Part shown: positions 31,980 to 40,967 of the stretch, piece by piece | Position numbering within the stretch: the stretch's first letter is position 1 | How the letters are laid out: each line of letters opens with the position of its first letter | NCBI RefSeq assembly: GCF_008085905.1 | Contig: NZ_VSFF01000013.1 | Location: forward strand, 344,769-408,768 | Length of the DNA: 64,000 bases | Direction of reading: 5' to 3' | Source of the DNA: Actinomadura syzygii | Lineage (GTDB): Bacteria > Actinomycetota > Actinomycetes > Streptosporangiales > Streptosporangiaceae | Translations under genes and position numbers: made by a program | The notes under the pieces: generated by a model | The model's input: only the letters and a program-made list of their open reading frames with translations | What the model was told of the DNA's origin: nothing | Database searches by the model: none

Positions 31980-32995
31980 GCCAAGACCAGCAGGACCAGA
32001 TCACCGAACACGGCACCGACCCGACCGATGCCGCAACTTCCGTGCCCTTGGCCGTCGCCCGCCCCGGTGCGGGGACGATGCTGCCCGATTGGGTGGCGCT
32101 CAGCGGCATCTCCGCCAGAGCCCAGGCGCTGTATTGGCAACTGGCTGTGCATCTGAACCGGCGGCGCGGCGACCGCGTCGTGTTCCCCTCCCGGCAGAAT
32201 CTGGCGGCCCGGCTGGGCTTCTCCCAAGCCCGCACCATCGACCGCTATCTCACCGAACTCATCGAGGTCGGCGCGATCGACAAACGCACCACCCGGACCT
32301 CGGGCATGCGTTCCCGCAACTTCTACGTCCTGCATCTGCAACCCCGGCCCGGTTATCAGGGGCCGCGTACGCTGGCCGACACCCCGTGGGCTGAACCCGA
32401 CGACACCCCGCAGGCCGACGAGATCACAGACCACGAGGGCGGCTCGCGCCCGTTCCGGCCGGTCCAGGAGACTCCCGGCAGTGCGCAAACACGCACAACC
32501 CAAGTGCGTAAACACGCACCCCAGGAGAGCGCGTGCGCGCACCCTAACCAGAAGAACCTTAACCATAAAAACCACCACCACCAGGGACGCGTAAACACAG
32601 CCGAAGTCGTGCCAGGACGCGGTGAGAGCACCTCGGAGGACCGTGCCCGCCAGGTGGTGGTGGAGGAGGCGCGGCATCTTCTTCGGACGCTGCCGCAGCG
32701 GGTCAACCTGAGCGAGAGCGCGATCCAGCACGCCGCTCCGTGGGTGGCAAGGGCCTTGGAGGACGGTTGGCCCGGCGACCGGCTCCGCGCCGAACTCACC
32801 CGGGACCTGCACGGGGCCCGCAACATCCCCGGCGTGATCATCAGCCGACTGCACAGACTGCCGCCCCCGCCGCTCCCAGAGCTCCTCACCCAGAAACCGG
32901 CCGCCCCTCGCGCCTGCCCCGACCATCCCGGAGCAGCGCGCCGCAGCGACGGCGAATGCGCCGGTTGCTGGGCCGACAAGCACCACCGCCGGTAA
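31976..32995 (+). CDS. winged-helix protein, replication-initiator-like
   Basis: A 339-residue DNA-binding protein. Residues 30-125 form a winged helix typical of plasmid RepA/Rep-like N-termini: LSGISARAQALYWQLAVHLN, VVFPSRQNLAARLGFSQART, IDRYLTELIEVGAIDKRTTR, RNFYVLHLQP. A disordered Asn/His-rich linker follows (about 190-215). The last part has helices (PQRVNLSESAIQHAAPWVAR) and ends with a Cys/His cluster (CPDHPGAARRSDGECAGCW) that could bind zinc. GTG 31976 is preferred because AGGAGG lies six bases upstream and it overlaps the previous gene. In this element it could start replication or regulate transfer; I cannot tell which. Confidence 0.7.
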   Translation: MSQDQQDQITEHGTDPTDAATSVPLAVARPGAGTMLPDWVALSGISARAQALYWQLAVHLNRRRGDRVVFPSRQNLAARLGFSQARTIDRYLTELIEVGAIDKRTTRTSGMRSRNFYVLHLQPRPGYQGPRTLADTPWAEPDDTPQADEITDHEGGSRPFRPVQETPGSAQTRTTQVRKHAPQESACAHPNQKNLNHKNHHHQGRVNTAEVVPGRGESTSEDRARQVVVEEARHLLRTLPQRVNLSESAIQHAAPWVARALEDGWPGDRLRAELTRDLHGARNIPGVIISRLHRLPPPPLPELLTQKPAAPRACPDHPGAARRSDGECAGCWADKHHRR

Positions 32996-33390
32996 CACCC
33001 AGGACCGCGTGCTCCGCCCCGCTTCACCCGCACCGATGAAGATCTGGCAAGGGGGAGCCACAGGGATTCTGGAGGGAAGACCACTCGCCCTTCCGCCACA
33101 CTGTGAGTGATCAAGCGGCTATGAATCCTTAGGGATCAGACTGCTTCCGGTGGGAGATGTGGCCGGGTGCCGAGCGTCTTCCGGCAGCGGCTCTCCCTGA
33201 TGCGGTTCGGCCCGCTTGGCGCTGGGAAGAGCCGGAGATCTGACACTCTCCGGTGTCGCAGTTCCGTGGTAATGGATCGACCAGATCGGCTATCTGCTGT
33301 CGGTGGGCCGGTCGGCGTGGGCACAAACTTGGTGGTGGTGGAGGAGGAGATTTTTCTCGGTCGTTCTCTGCCGGTGCGACGGAGCAAGAT
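32996..33390. other. intergenic stretch before the relaxase region
   Basis: About 395 bp with no supported gene; it is the likely place for the promoter of the mobilisation genes and part of oriT. Confidence 0.4.
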
Positions 33391-33552
33391 ATGGGTTATG
33401 TCAGACATAACCCTTCCGACGCGGCTTGGCGCTCTTATGCTCGAAGAGTGAACGACGGTAAATCAACCGTGGACCTGGGGGCCACCGCGGAGGCGATCAG
33501 CCAGGCTCTGCCCGCTCACCGAGCACGGAGCGCCCCGTGGTCGCCAAGGTAA
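33391..33552 (+). CDS. 53-residue protein upstream of the relaxase
   Basis: ATG 33391 is six bases after GGAG. The frame (GYVRHNPSDAAWRSYARRVN, DGKSTVDLGATAEAISQALP) overlaps the relaxase start by 16 bp. Size, charge and position fit a relaxosome accessory or regulatory protein, but similarity to MobC is not demonstrable. Confidence 0.45.
   Translation: MGYVRHNPSDAAWRSYARRVNDGKSTVDLGATAEAISQALPAHRARSAPWSPR
33393..33413. promoter_or_regulatory. GGGTTATGTC palindrome, oriT or operator candidate
   Basis: GGGTTATGTC-A-GACATAACCC is a perfect 10-bp-arm inverted repeat, 124 bp before the relaxase start. Relaxases often bind such a repeat next to nic. It overlaps the first codons of the small gene, so autoregulation is also possible. 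Confidence 0.55.
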
Positions 33553-36380
33553 TCGGAAAGAAAAAGACCAAAAAGAAGGCGGGGACAGCGGGGGTGGGAG
33601 CCGAGCACGGCCGTTCCACGACGCGGGACGTGCTGAGCTATTTGTACGGGCCTGGGCGGGCGCAGGAACACCACGACCCGCACCTGATCGCCTCGTGGGA
33701 CGGCCTGGTCGACGACCCGGCCGCAGCCACGTCCCCGGAGGAGGCTCAGGTGCGGCTGTCGGAACTGGCCGCCGAACTGGACCGGCTGACCGTCATCCAC
33801 CCCCGCCGCGGCCGGGACCTGTGGCACTGCGCGGTCCGCACCGCGCCCACCGACCGGCTGCTGACCGACCAGGAATGGAACCAGACCGCCCGCGAGATGG
33901 TCCACGCGGCCGGGATCGCGCCCAAGGGAGACCCGGGCGGATGCCGGTGGGTCGCGGTCCGGCACGCCGACGACCACATCCACATCGTGGCCACGCTACG
34001 GCGGATGGACGGGAAAATGCCCGACCGCGGCAACGACTACCTACGGCTCCGACAGACCTGCCGGAACCTGGAGGAACGCTACGGGCTGGCGGTCACTCCG
34101 CCGGTGGACTGGACCGCCTCCCGCCGCGCCACGCGCGCCGAACTCGGCAAAGCCCAACGGCTCGGCCGCGACGCAGTAGCCGGAAACCTGGCAACCGGAC
34201 CCCTGATGCATCGCCTCCCGGTGGACGGGTCAGCCCACGCCTCTGAGAAGAAGACGACGGCGCAGACCGCCGGGTGGGCGCGGGCGGTGTCGGCGCGTGA
34301 CACGCTCAGGAGGCGGGTCCGCAGCGCCGCCGCTGCAGCCGCCGACGAACCGGCGTTCATCCGCGCACTGGCCGACGCGGGTGTACGGGTGCGCACCCAT
34401 GATCTTCCTACGTCCGGCGGCGAGCGCGTCCCCGCCGGGTACGAGGTGCACCTGCCAGGTGATCTCACCGCCGACCGGGATCCGATCTGGTATGCCGGGT
34501 CCACCTTGGACCCCGATCTGTCGTTGCCGCGTGTCCGTGAACGATGGCAAGGAGTCGTCCCTCCCCCGCGCAACACTGACGCCGACGCCGACGCGGCGAG
34601 CGCGCCGGCGCCGAGCCCTAGCGACACCCGGGCACGGGCTTGGAACGCCGCCGTCAGTCCGCTGGCACAAGCGGCGCGAGCATTCGACACCGGTAGCGGC
34701 ACTGCCGGTGACGATCCCGCCAGTGCCCTGCCCCACACTGCGACCGACGCCAACCGTGCCGCGAACTCCCAAGCGGTGGGCGACCTGCTCACCATCGCCG
34801 CCGACCAAGCCCCCGGCCAGATCCGCGACCAGCTCACCGCCGCCGCCCACGCCTTCGAACGCGGCGCACGCGTCCCCATCCAACGCACCCACAACGAGGT
34901 CAGCTCCAGCCTGCGACGCGCCACCCAAGCCATCCGCGCCGCAGGCCAAGCAATGTCCCGACGCCAGGAAACCACCGCGATCACCGCTGTCATCGTCGCC
35001 GCCGCAGGGGCATTGCAAGCCGCGCTGGCCTGGCACCGGCAACGCCATCTCACCGCCCAAGCCACATCCACCGAGCGAGCCCTTACCCACCTGCAGTTGG
35101 CCGCTTGGCAACTGGACCCAGTGCACCACTTCCCCGACCGCGACGCCGCCCAGCGACCCGACCTCCGCCGCGCCGTCCACGCCACACTCGGCGGGCTGAT
35201 CGACCCCGCCCAGATCACCAGCCACCCCGTCTACCCGATCCTGGCGACCGTGCTGCGCCGCGCCGAGCACACCGGGTACGGCCCCGCACAGGTCCTCCAC
35301 GCCGCCGCCGACAACGCCGAAATCGGCACGGCTCTACACGTCCCCGGCCTGCCGCTGGCTGATCTTCTGGCCTTCCATATCCAGCAGCGCCTCAACGTCC
35401 CCGCCCCTGCGGTGGACGGACCGCGGACTACAAGCGGCGCCCCCGGCGGGCCCGCGCACAATGAACCCGCTGACGGCGGCCAAGAGGAGCACCCAGCCCG
35501 AAAACGCTACGCCGACCTCATCCACCAGGCGGCACGAGAATGGTTCGGCGACATGCACGTGAACCTGCGCACCCCCGAACTCGCAGCGGCCCTATACGCT
35601 GCCGAACAGGCCGGGCTAGACCCGCAAATCCTGCTGCACGAGGCGAAAATCACACCGCCCCGGCTCCATCCCCAGAACCGCCTCGTACCCGGTGCCGACC
35701 GCGCCCTCTCCAAAGAACTGGCCGACCAGATCAACCAGCGCGTCACCGACCACCAACACGCCAAACACCCCGACCGGCCCCCCGCCCCCAGCCACCCGAT
35801 CCCTAAAAAATGGGCGCAACTGCGGTCCCTGCTCATCAACGCACTACGCGACCACGGCTTGGCCGCCACGGCCGACCAGTTGTACTCGCCAGAGCTGGCG
35901 GACCTCCTGCAACGCGCTCACACCAACGGGATCGACATCACCGCCCCTGTCCAAGCATCCGCCAACGCAGTCGGACCGGTCGACTCGGCAGGGTCGCTAT
36001 CCCACCCCATCCACCGGCAACTCAGCGACGCCCCGCACAGGCCCGACACTCCATACCTCGCCATCCTGCGCGACCACCTCCCCCAACACCCGGGAATCGC
36101 ATCACCAGACCAGATCGCCGCCACCCCAGCCTGGAAAACCGTCCTCGCCAAACTCCGCAAAGCCCACAGCGCAGGACACCAACCAGAGCAACTACTCCAG
36201 CGCGCCGTCTCTAACAACCGAGTCTTCAAGAACCCCGACTCGATCGCCAGAGTCATCGCCTGGCGCATCGACCACTTCACCGACGGCCGCTCACTGGGCC
36301 AATCAAAGGGCAGGGGTCCACGCCGTGGCAGCGACCGATTCCCCTACCGGCAGCCTTCCGATCGCGGCCGAACCCCGTAG
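33537..36380 (+). CDS. HUH-type mobilisation relaxase
   Basis: A 947-residue relaxase that would nick oriT and stay bound to the transferred strand. The N-terminal basic start (KVIGKKKTKKKAG) leads to LSYLYGPGR, which offers the catalytic tyrosines (residues 36-38). The three-histidine metal motif is His143...His147-x-His149 (RHADDHIHIVATLRRMDGK). Residues 170-330 carry an accessory DNA-binding region; the long C-terminal half is helical, with Ala/His-rich repeats and no recognised helicase or primase motifs. Start GTG 33537 has GGAG six bases upstream. It ends the mobile element on this side. No type IV secretion genes are nearby, so transfer would depend on the TraB-like translocase or a helper. 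Confidence 0.85.
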   Translation: MVAKVIGKKKTKKKAGTAGVGAEHGRSTTRDVLSYLYGPGRAQEHHDPHLIASWDGLVDDPAAATSPEEAQVRLSELAAELDRLTVIHPRRGRDLWHCAVRTAPTDRLLTDQEWNQTAREMVHAAGIAPKGDPGGCRWVAVRHADDHIHIVATLRRMDGKMPDRGNDYLRLRQTCRNLEERYGLAVTPPVDWTASRRATRAELGKAQRLGRDAVAGNLATGPLMHRLPVDGSAHASEKKTTAQTAGWARAVSARDTLRRRVRSAAAAAADEPAFIRALADAGVRVRTHDLPTSGGERVPAGYEVHLPGDLTADRDPIWYAGSTLDPDLSLPRVRERWQGVVPPPRNTDADADAASAPAPSPSDTRARAWNAAVSPLAQAARAFDTGSGTAGDDPASALPHTATDANRAANSQAVGDLLTIAADQAPGQIRDQLTAAAHAFERGARVPIQRTHNEVSSSLRRATQAIRAAGQAMSRRQETTAITAVIVAAAGALQAALAWHRQRHLTAQATSTERALTHLQLAAWQLDPVHHFPDRDAAQRPDLRRAVHATLGGLIDPAQITSHPVYPILATVLRRAEHTGYGPAQVLHAAADNAEIGTALHVPGLPLADLLAFHIQQRLNVPAPAVDGPRTTSGAPGGPAHNEPADGGQEEHPARKRYADLIHQAAREWFGDMHVNLRTPELAAALYAAEQAGLDPQILLHEAKITPPRLHPQNRLVPGADRALSKELADQINQRVTDHQHAKHPDRPPAPSHPIPKKWAQLRSLLINALRDHGLAATADQLYSPELADLLQRAHTNGIDITAPVQASANAVGPVDSAGSLSHPIHRQLSDAPHRPDTPYLAILRDHLPQHPGIASPDQIAATPAWKTVLAKLRKAHSAGHQPEQLLQRAVSNNRVFKNPDSIARVIAWRIDHFTDGRSLGQSKGRGPRRGSDRFPYRQPSDRGRTP

Positions 36381-36465
36381 CCGCTACGCTGCCAGACTCA
36401 GGCCTGACCACGCTGTCGCCGATGATCGACAGGGGATAAATCGTCATCGCGAAACTGGTGTCTGA

Positions 36466-36939
36466 TCACGACCACAACCCAGTACGCTCCAGCGCTTCAG
36501 CAGGCGTAGCGGCGTGCTCAATGCCCAGTAGAGGCTGGCGATCCGCATCGAGGATCTGCCATCCGCCGAGCTGTACTACGGGCACGCCGCCGCGACGCTT
36601 GGCGAGGGCTAGTTCTGAGAGCGTGCCCCAGGAACCCCCAATGACAACCACTGCGTCACCGCTGTTCACGATGATGTTGTTGCGTGCCTCGCCCACCCCC
36701 GTGGGGATAGTGATAGTGAGATCGGGATTCGCGCCCTCCCGGTCGGCCCGAGACAGAATCCCGACGACAGTCCCGCCAGCGGTAGCGGCCCCGGCGGCGA
36801 CTTCGGCCATCACACCGGTGTAGCCGCCGCAGATCACCACCGCCCCCCGCGTGGCAAGCAGTCGCCCAATCTCGCGAGCATTGCGGCGGTCTTCCTCTGT
36901 GCAGTTCCGCGGACCGCACACCGATACCTGTATCGCCAT
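36466..36939 (-). CDS. LOG/SLOG family nucleotide-binding protein
   Basis: A 157-residue Rossmann-fold protein of the SLOG superfamily (TIGR00725/DprA-like). The nucleotide loop VVICGGYTGVMAEVAAGA and the second motif GGSWGTLSELALAKRRG correspond to the GG-x-GT-x-x-E signature of LOG cytokinin-activating phosphoribohydrolases. It may hydrolyse or sense a nucleotide. Start ATG 36939 follows GGGAGG. It lies 21 bp after the XRE/TPR regulator gene in the same operon, so the pair probably acts together. Confidence 0.82.
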   Translation of the reverse strand: MAIQVSVCGPRNCTEEDRRNAREIGRLLATRGAVVICGGYTGVMAEVAAGAATAGGTVVGILSRADREGANPDLTITIPTGVGEARNNIIVNSGDAVVVIGGSWGTLSELALAKRRGGVPVVQLGGWQILDADRQPLLGIEHAATPAEALERTGLWS

Positions 36940-36960
36940 CGAGCCTCCCAGGGACTGACC

Positions 36961-38322
36961 TTATCCACCGGCCGGGAGTTCGGGAGCGGTAGCGGGATGG
37001 GCACTGAACAGAGCGATCTGCTCTCGCAGGTCGCGGGCCAGGGGTGTGTCCGCGTATTCCTCAAGCTGTTCGCTCATGCGGTTGACACGGCGGATCACTG
37101 GCACAGTCCGGTGTTCGGGGGGCAGGGCGAGGACACCTGCAAGGTGCTCGGCGAACCCGTCAAGTTCTTGCGCAGCGAGATGGGCTGCGGCGAGATCGGA
37201 AGCGGCGGCGGCGTAGAGTTCGCTGCCCTGTTCGTGAGGATCGTTGCTCAGGAGGTCCAGGGCTTCGTGAGCTTGTTGTTTTGCCTGAGCAAGATAGAGC
37301 GATCGGTTTGCGGCATCCACCGAAGAAGCGATCTCACAGAACGCCTCGCTCGCGTAATAGGCCGCTTTGCCGGGGCTGAATCGGAACACCCCAATCTCGG
37401 CATCGTCATCAGCCACCCGATCGCGGGCGTCCACGGCGGCAGAAATCGCATTGCCGAAGTCGGAGTCACGCGCGGCAGCCAGTGCCCGGGACTCCTGGCT
37501 GGTGAGCCGAAGCATGGCGGAACCGGACTGGGCAAGGCCCCGCCCGGCATGGGCGATCTCGGCCGCGCTCCGAAAGTCCCCACGCCAGTAGGAGATATTG
37601 GATTGAACCCAACGAATGTAGGCACGCAGCGAATTATCACCGGTCAGTTCCACGCAGATTTGAGCAGTCCTGGCGTGCGTCTCGGCTTCGCGAGGATGCC
37701 CCAGGTCGGCGTTGGCGTGGGCCAGCAAGGCACAGAGTCTTCCCGCGATCATGTAGAGGCGGCGCTGCTGGTCAAGGGGATGATGGGCATTGTCGAGGAT
37801 GCCGAACACCTCGTCGCGCAGTTGCGCTATGCGGCGAAATGTCAGGTACACCGGACGTCGGAGGTAGTCGGTAGCGAAGCGTTCCACGTCCGCATCGAAT
37901 TGGTCGAGCGCGTGTTCATCGATCCGCCGGACGCTGCGGGCGAATCGGGCCGATTCGTCGGCCACGATGGCAATCTCCTCAAACATCTGCGAGGGGTCGG
38001 AGTCCGCTTCGGCCCCATGGGTCCAGTATGCGCCCTCTCCGGGAGGTGCTGCGGGTACCGCTGCCGGCACCCTGCTGGAGAGCATCGGGGGAGCGAGCAG
38101 CTCTCGTACGGGCTGCCCGAACATGCGCTCGAGTACCCGGCAGCTCGAAGGACGGGGCTCACCCTTGAGGCGTCCGGCGCACCAGCGTTGCCATGTGCGT
38201 TCTCCCACGGTCAAGGTGGGAAGGCCCAGCTCGCGGGCCACCTTGGAGAAGGCTCTGGTGGCGGCGAGTGGCGTCCAGTGCCGTTCGGCGGCCAGTTTCG
38301 CAAGTAGCGTCGCTTGGCCCAT
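36961..38322 (-). CDS. XRE-like regulator with tetratricopeptide-type C-terminus
   Basis: A 453-residue regulator of a type common beside actinomycete specialised-metabolite genes. The first 80 residues are a helix-turn-helix-like domain (PLAATRAFSKVARELGLPTL, VGERTWQRWCAGRLKGEPRP, CRVLERMFGQPVRELLAP). The rest is all-helical with TPR-like pairs (LCALLAHANADLGHPREAET, HARTAQICVELTGDNSLRAY, IRWVQSNISYWRGDFRSAAE), a peptide- or ligand-sensing scaffold. It is divergent from the methyltransferase/lanthipeptide operon that starts 550 bp away and is its best candidate regulator. The LOG-like gene follows in the same operon. Confidence 0.82.
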   Translation of the reverse strand: MGQATLLAKLAAERHWTPLAATRAFSKVARELGLPTLTVGERTWQRWCAGRLKGEPRPSSCRVLERMFGQPVRELLAPPMLSSRVPAAVPAAPPGEGAYWTHGAEADSDPSQMFEEIAIVADESARFARSVRRIDEHALDQFDADVERFATDYLRRPVYLTFRRIAQLRDEVFGILDNAHHPLDQQRRLYMIAGRLCALLAHANADLGHPREAETHARTAQICVELTGDNSLRAYIRWVQSNISYWRGDFRSAAEIAHAGRGLAQSGSAMLRLTSQESRALAAARDSDFGNAISAAVDARDRVADDDAEIGVFRFSPGKAAYYASEAFCEIASSVDAANRSLYLAQAKQQAHEALDLLSNDPHEQGSELYAAAASDLAAAHLAAQELDGFAEHLAGVLALPPEHRTVPVIRRVNRMSEQLEEYADTPLARDLREQIALFSAHPATAPELPAGG

Positions 38323-38878
38323 GTGGTCCCTCCACCAGTCGCCTGGAGCGGATACAGGTCAACACCTTCAAGTAACCCCGAGATCCCCATGCCTGCCAAG
38401 ACCGGCCATGCGAAGTGGCGGTGAAACGGCACCAAGAGGCGGTCTTGTGACGTCGCGAAGTCGGTACAGCGATACCACGCTGTGTGCCCATGAGCCTGCG
38501 CTCGACGGACATCGCCTGTAGAGAGGCCACGCCACCCACCCGGACCACCGTCCCTCTGGACGCCTTCGCCTTGCGGCTGAGGGGCTTCGCCCGCCGTTTC
38601 GAATCTCGCAACCGGACACGGGAACTCGTCGGCGACGAGGACGACACGCTGCTGCACCTCCGGCCGATGCCCCGACCGCACGCTGGAACTCGTACACGGA
38701 AGCGCGCCGCCTATCCCCGAGGACCTGGCCGGGGCTGCCGTCACCTTGAACGGGGGCGGCATGACTGGCGGCGCCGTCCCTTGACCGCAGCGGCGGGGAG
38801 ACCGAACAGCTTGCCGTCCTCACACCGGTTCCTTGCCGCCGCATGACATCCCGCATCCGCCCAACAGGGAAATCGATC
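38323..38878. other. divergent control region with a decayed gene
   Basis: About 555 bp between the regulator and the biosynthetic operon, expected to contain both promoters. Coding-biased fragments (RELVGDEDDTLLHLRP, then in another frame TLELVHGSAPPIPEDLAGAA) near 38610-38770 on the plus strand look like a frameshifted small gene without a recognised family. Confidence 0.4.
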
Positions 38879-39085
38879 ATGATCGCACTGTCTACAGCCG
38901 ACCCCAAGGCGTGGTTGAAGGGCGCTCATCCGCACTGGAGCATCGTCGAATCGGACAAGCACCGCTGGTGGGCCTTCCTCGACATGGACCAGCGCGGGAC
39001 CTACGCGGTCCCCGTCCGGACCACCGATGTGAACGCCGACACGCCCGAGGAACTGCACGACCTGCTCACCAAGGCCGAGTCGTGA
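38879..39085 (+). CDS. 68-residue hypothetical protein, first gene of the operon
   Basis: ATG 38879 lies nine bases after AGGGA. The protein is soluble with several tryptophans (AWLKGAHPHWSIVESDKHRW, WAFLDMDQRGTYAVPVRTTD, TPEELHDLLTKAES). Its stop overlaps the next start (GTGA), so it is coupled to the first methyltransferase. No family recognised. Confidence 0.65.
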   Translation: MIALSTADPKAWLKGAHPHWSIVESDKHRWWAFLDMDQRGTYAVPVRTTDVNADTPEELHDLLTKAES

Positions 39086-39903
39086 CCGGTCCCGTGCTCG
39101 ACACTCGGCCCCGCACCGCGCTCATGTACAACTACTACCTGGGTGGAAAGTCCTGGTCAGGGGTCGATGCGCAGGCCGCCATGGAGGTCGTCCGGTCGTC
39201 ACCGGACGTCCCGGCCGTTGCCCGGGAGAACTTCCGGTTCGCCGGACGCGCCGCCTCCTGGGCCGTCGCCGAGTTCGGCATCGGCCAGGTTCTCGACATC
39301 GGCGTGGGGATCGTCCACGACGTCCCGCTCGACTCCGTCGAGAAGTGCGTCCGAGCCGTCTCCCCCGACGCCATGGTGCTCGCCTTCGACAACGACCCGG
39401 TCGTGCTCACCCATGCGCGGGCGTGGCGCCCCGGATACGGCGGTGTGCTCCGCGGCGACATCCGAGACCTCGACAGCATCTTCCACCACCCCGACGCCGG
39501 CGACCTCCTCGATCTGACCGCGCCGACCGTGGTCGTTCTAGCCGCCGTCCTGCACTTCGTAGCCGACCCGGCAGCGGTGATGGCGGGACTGCGGGAGCGC
39601 CTGGTGCCCGGCAGCGTCGTCGTGGTGTCGCACGCGACCTCGACCGGTACCGAGCAGGGGCGCGTTGACGACATGACCGGGGCGTACGAAGAGGCCAGCA
39701 GTCCGATCAGGTTCCGGACGGAGGCGCAGATCCGAGCGCTGGCCGACGGATGGCGCGTTGAGCACGACCTCGTCGACGTGCAGAACTGGTCCACCGACGG
39801 CACCCGCCGGTACGCGCCCTACGAGACGGTCCGCGTCGTCGGCATGGCCGCCGTCCTCCCCGAAGCCCCCGCGACGGTGGAGGTGGCGCATGTCGTGGGA
39901 TAA
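39082..39903 (+). CDS. SAM-dependent methyltransferase (DUF574/Methyltransf_19)
   Basis: A 273-residue class I methyltransferase of the actinobacterial DUF574 family, recognised by the opening RTALMYNYYLGGK, a form of the WDYLLGGK motif. The SAM-binding loop is VLDIGVGIVHDVPLDS and the acidic loop VLAFDNDPVVLTHARA. The late strand VVVLAAVLHFVADPAAVMAG matches the family. Substrate unknown; members occur widely in actinomycete gene clusters. Start GTG overlaps the previous stop by 4 bp. The next gene is a second member of the same family. Confidence 0.85.
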   Translation: MTGPVLDTRPRTALMYNYYLGGKSWSGVDAQAAMEVVRSSPDVPAVARENFRFAGRAASWAVAEFGIGQVLDIGVGIVHDVPLDSVEKCVRAVSPDAMVLAFDNDPVVLTHARAWRPGYGGVLRGDIRDLDSIFHHPDAGDLLDLTAPTVVVLAAVLHFVADPAAVMAGLRERLVPGSVVVVSHATSTGTEQGRVDDMTGAYEEASSPIRFRTEAQIRALADGWRVEHDLVDVQNWSTDGTRRYAPYETVRVVGMAAVLPEAPATVEVAHVVG

Positions 39904-40729
39904 GGCGCCCGCCGTCTCCAGCACCGACAAGATCAACACCGAGGAGCCGAACGCCGCCCGGTTATGGGACTACCTGCTGGGCGGCAAAGATCATTATCAG
40001 GTCGACCGCGAGGCCGCAGCCAAGGTCGCCGCGATCCTGCCCGGCTACGCCGACGCCGCTCGCCACGAGCGGGCGTTCCTCGCCCGAGCCGTTCGCCACC
40101 TGGCGGGTGAGGCCGGGATCAGGCAGTTCCTCGACATCGGCGTCGGCCTGCCCGCCGCCGCCGACAACACCCACGAGGTCGCCCAGCGCGCCGCGCCGGA
40201 CGCTCGTGTCGTGTATGTCGACAACGACCCCCTCGTCTTGTCCTACGCCCGTGCCCTCCACCCCCTCACCTGCACCCGCCAAGGGGGCTGCGGGGTCGTC
40301 GATGCCGACGCCCGCGACGTCGAGGTGATTGTGCGCGAGGCCGCGTGGACGCTCGACTTTGATCAGCCGGTCGGGCTGTTGCTGTTGAACATCCTGAACT
40401 ACATCGTCGTCGGTGATGAAGCACAGGCGATGGTGAAAGGGCTGGTCGCGGCGCTGGCACCGGGCAGCTACGTCGTCATCGCCCACCCGACCGCCGAGGC
40501 GGACGGTGAGCGGGTGCACGAGGCCATGGAGGTCGTGATGGACATGGGCGGCGCGTCCGTCGTCGCCCGCACCCCACAGCGGATCGAGGGCTTCTTGGAG
40601 GGCCTGGAGCTGCTGGACCCCGGCGTGGTGTCGTGCTCGCACTGGCGGCCCGACCCGTGGCCACCCCCAGCGCCCGTCCTCCAGTTCTGCGGCGTCGCTC
40701 GCGTCCCAGACCAGGAGCCCAGGCGGTGA
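39890..40729 (+). CDS. second DUF574-family SAM-dependent methyltransferase
   Basis: A 279-residue paralogue of the preceding protein. It keeps the signature ARLWDYLLGGKDHYQVDREA, the SAM loop FLDIGVGLPAAADNTHEVAQ and the acidic strand RVVYVDNDPLVLSYARALHP. GLLLLNILNYIVVGDEAQAM is the late strand. ATG 39890 has GGAGG seven bases upstream and overlaps the previous gene by 14 bp. Two adjacent copies suggest a recent duplication or a heteromeric enzyme. Confidence 0.87.
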   Translation: MSWDKAPAVSSTDKINTEEPNAARLWDYLLGGKDHYQVDREAAAKVAAILPGYADAARHERAFLARAVRHLAGEAGIRQFLDIGVGLPAAADNTHEVAQRAAPDARVVYVDNDPLVLSYARALHPLTCTRQGGCGVVDADARDVEVIVREAAWTLDFDQPVGLLLLNILNYIVVGDEAQAMVKGLVAALAPGSYVVIAHPTAEADGERVHEAMEVVMDMGGASVVARTPQRIEGFLEGLELLDPGVVSCSHWRPDPWPPPAPVLQFCGVARVPDQEPRR

Positions 40730-40940
40730 GGTCGCCCCCTTGATCCTCGCCCGGCCGGAGACCCGGACCATACCCCGTGACCGGCGCCCCCTCCCCGAGG
40801 TCCACCGTCTCCGGCCGGGCGAGCCCGCCCTTCCCAACAGCGGCATACGGCCACCCCAGTGCGCGTGGTCTGCCCTGGAATCGCTCTCCTCCCACCATTC
40901 CGGTCCAGCGCGACCGGCCTCCAGGAAGAAGGGGTCCCTC

Positions 40941-40967
40941 ATGTTTCCGCTCGGCGGCATCACGTGA
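40941..40967 (+). other. eight-codon mini-ORF (MFPLGGIT)
   Basis: An ATG seven bases after GAAGGGG opens eight codons whose TGA overlaps the GTG start of the next gene. Arrangement fits a translational-coupling leader; a product role is unproven. Confidence 0.35.

Noticed and set aside
31517..33061. 514-residue minus-strand frame over the initiator-like gene
   Set aside because: Runs through a long inverted repeat and antisense to a gene with ribosome site and winged helix; no family.
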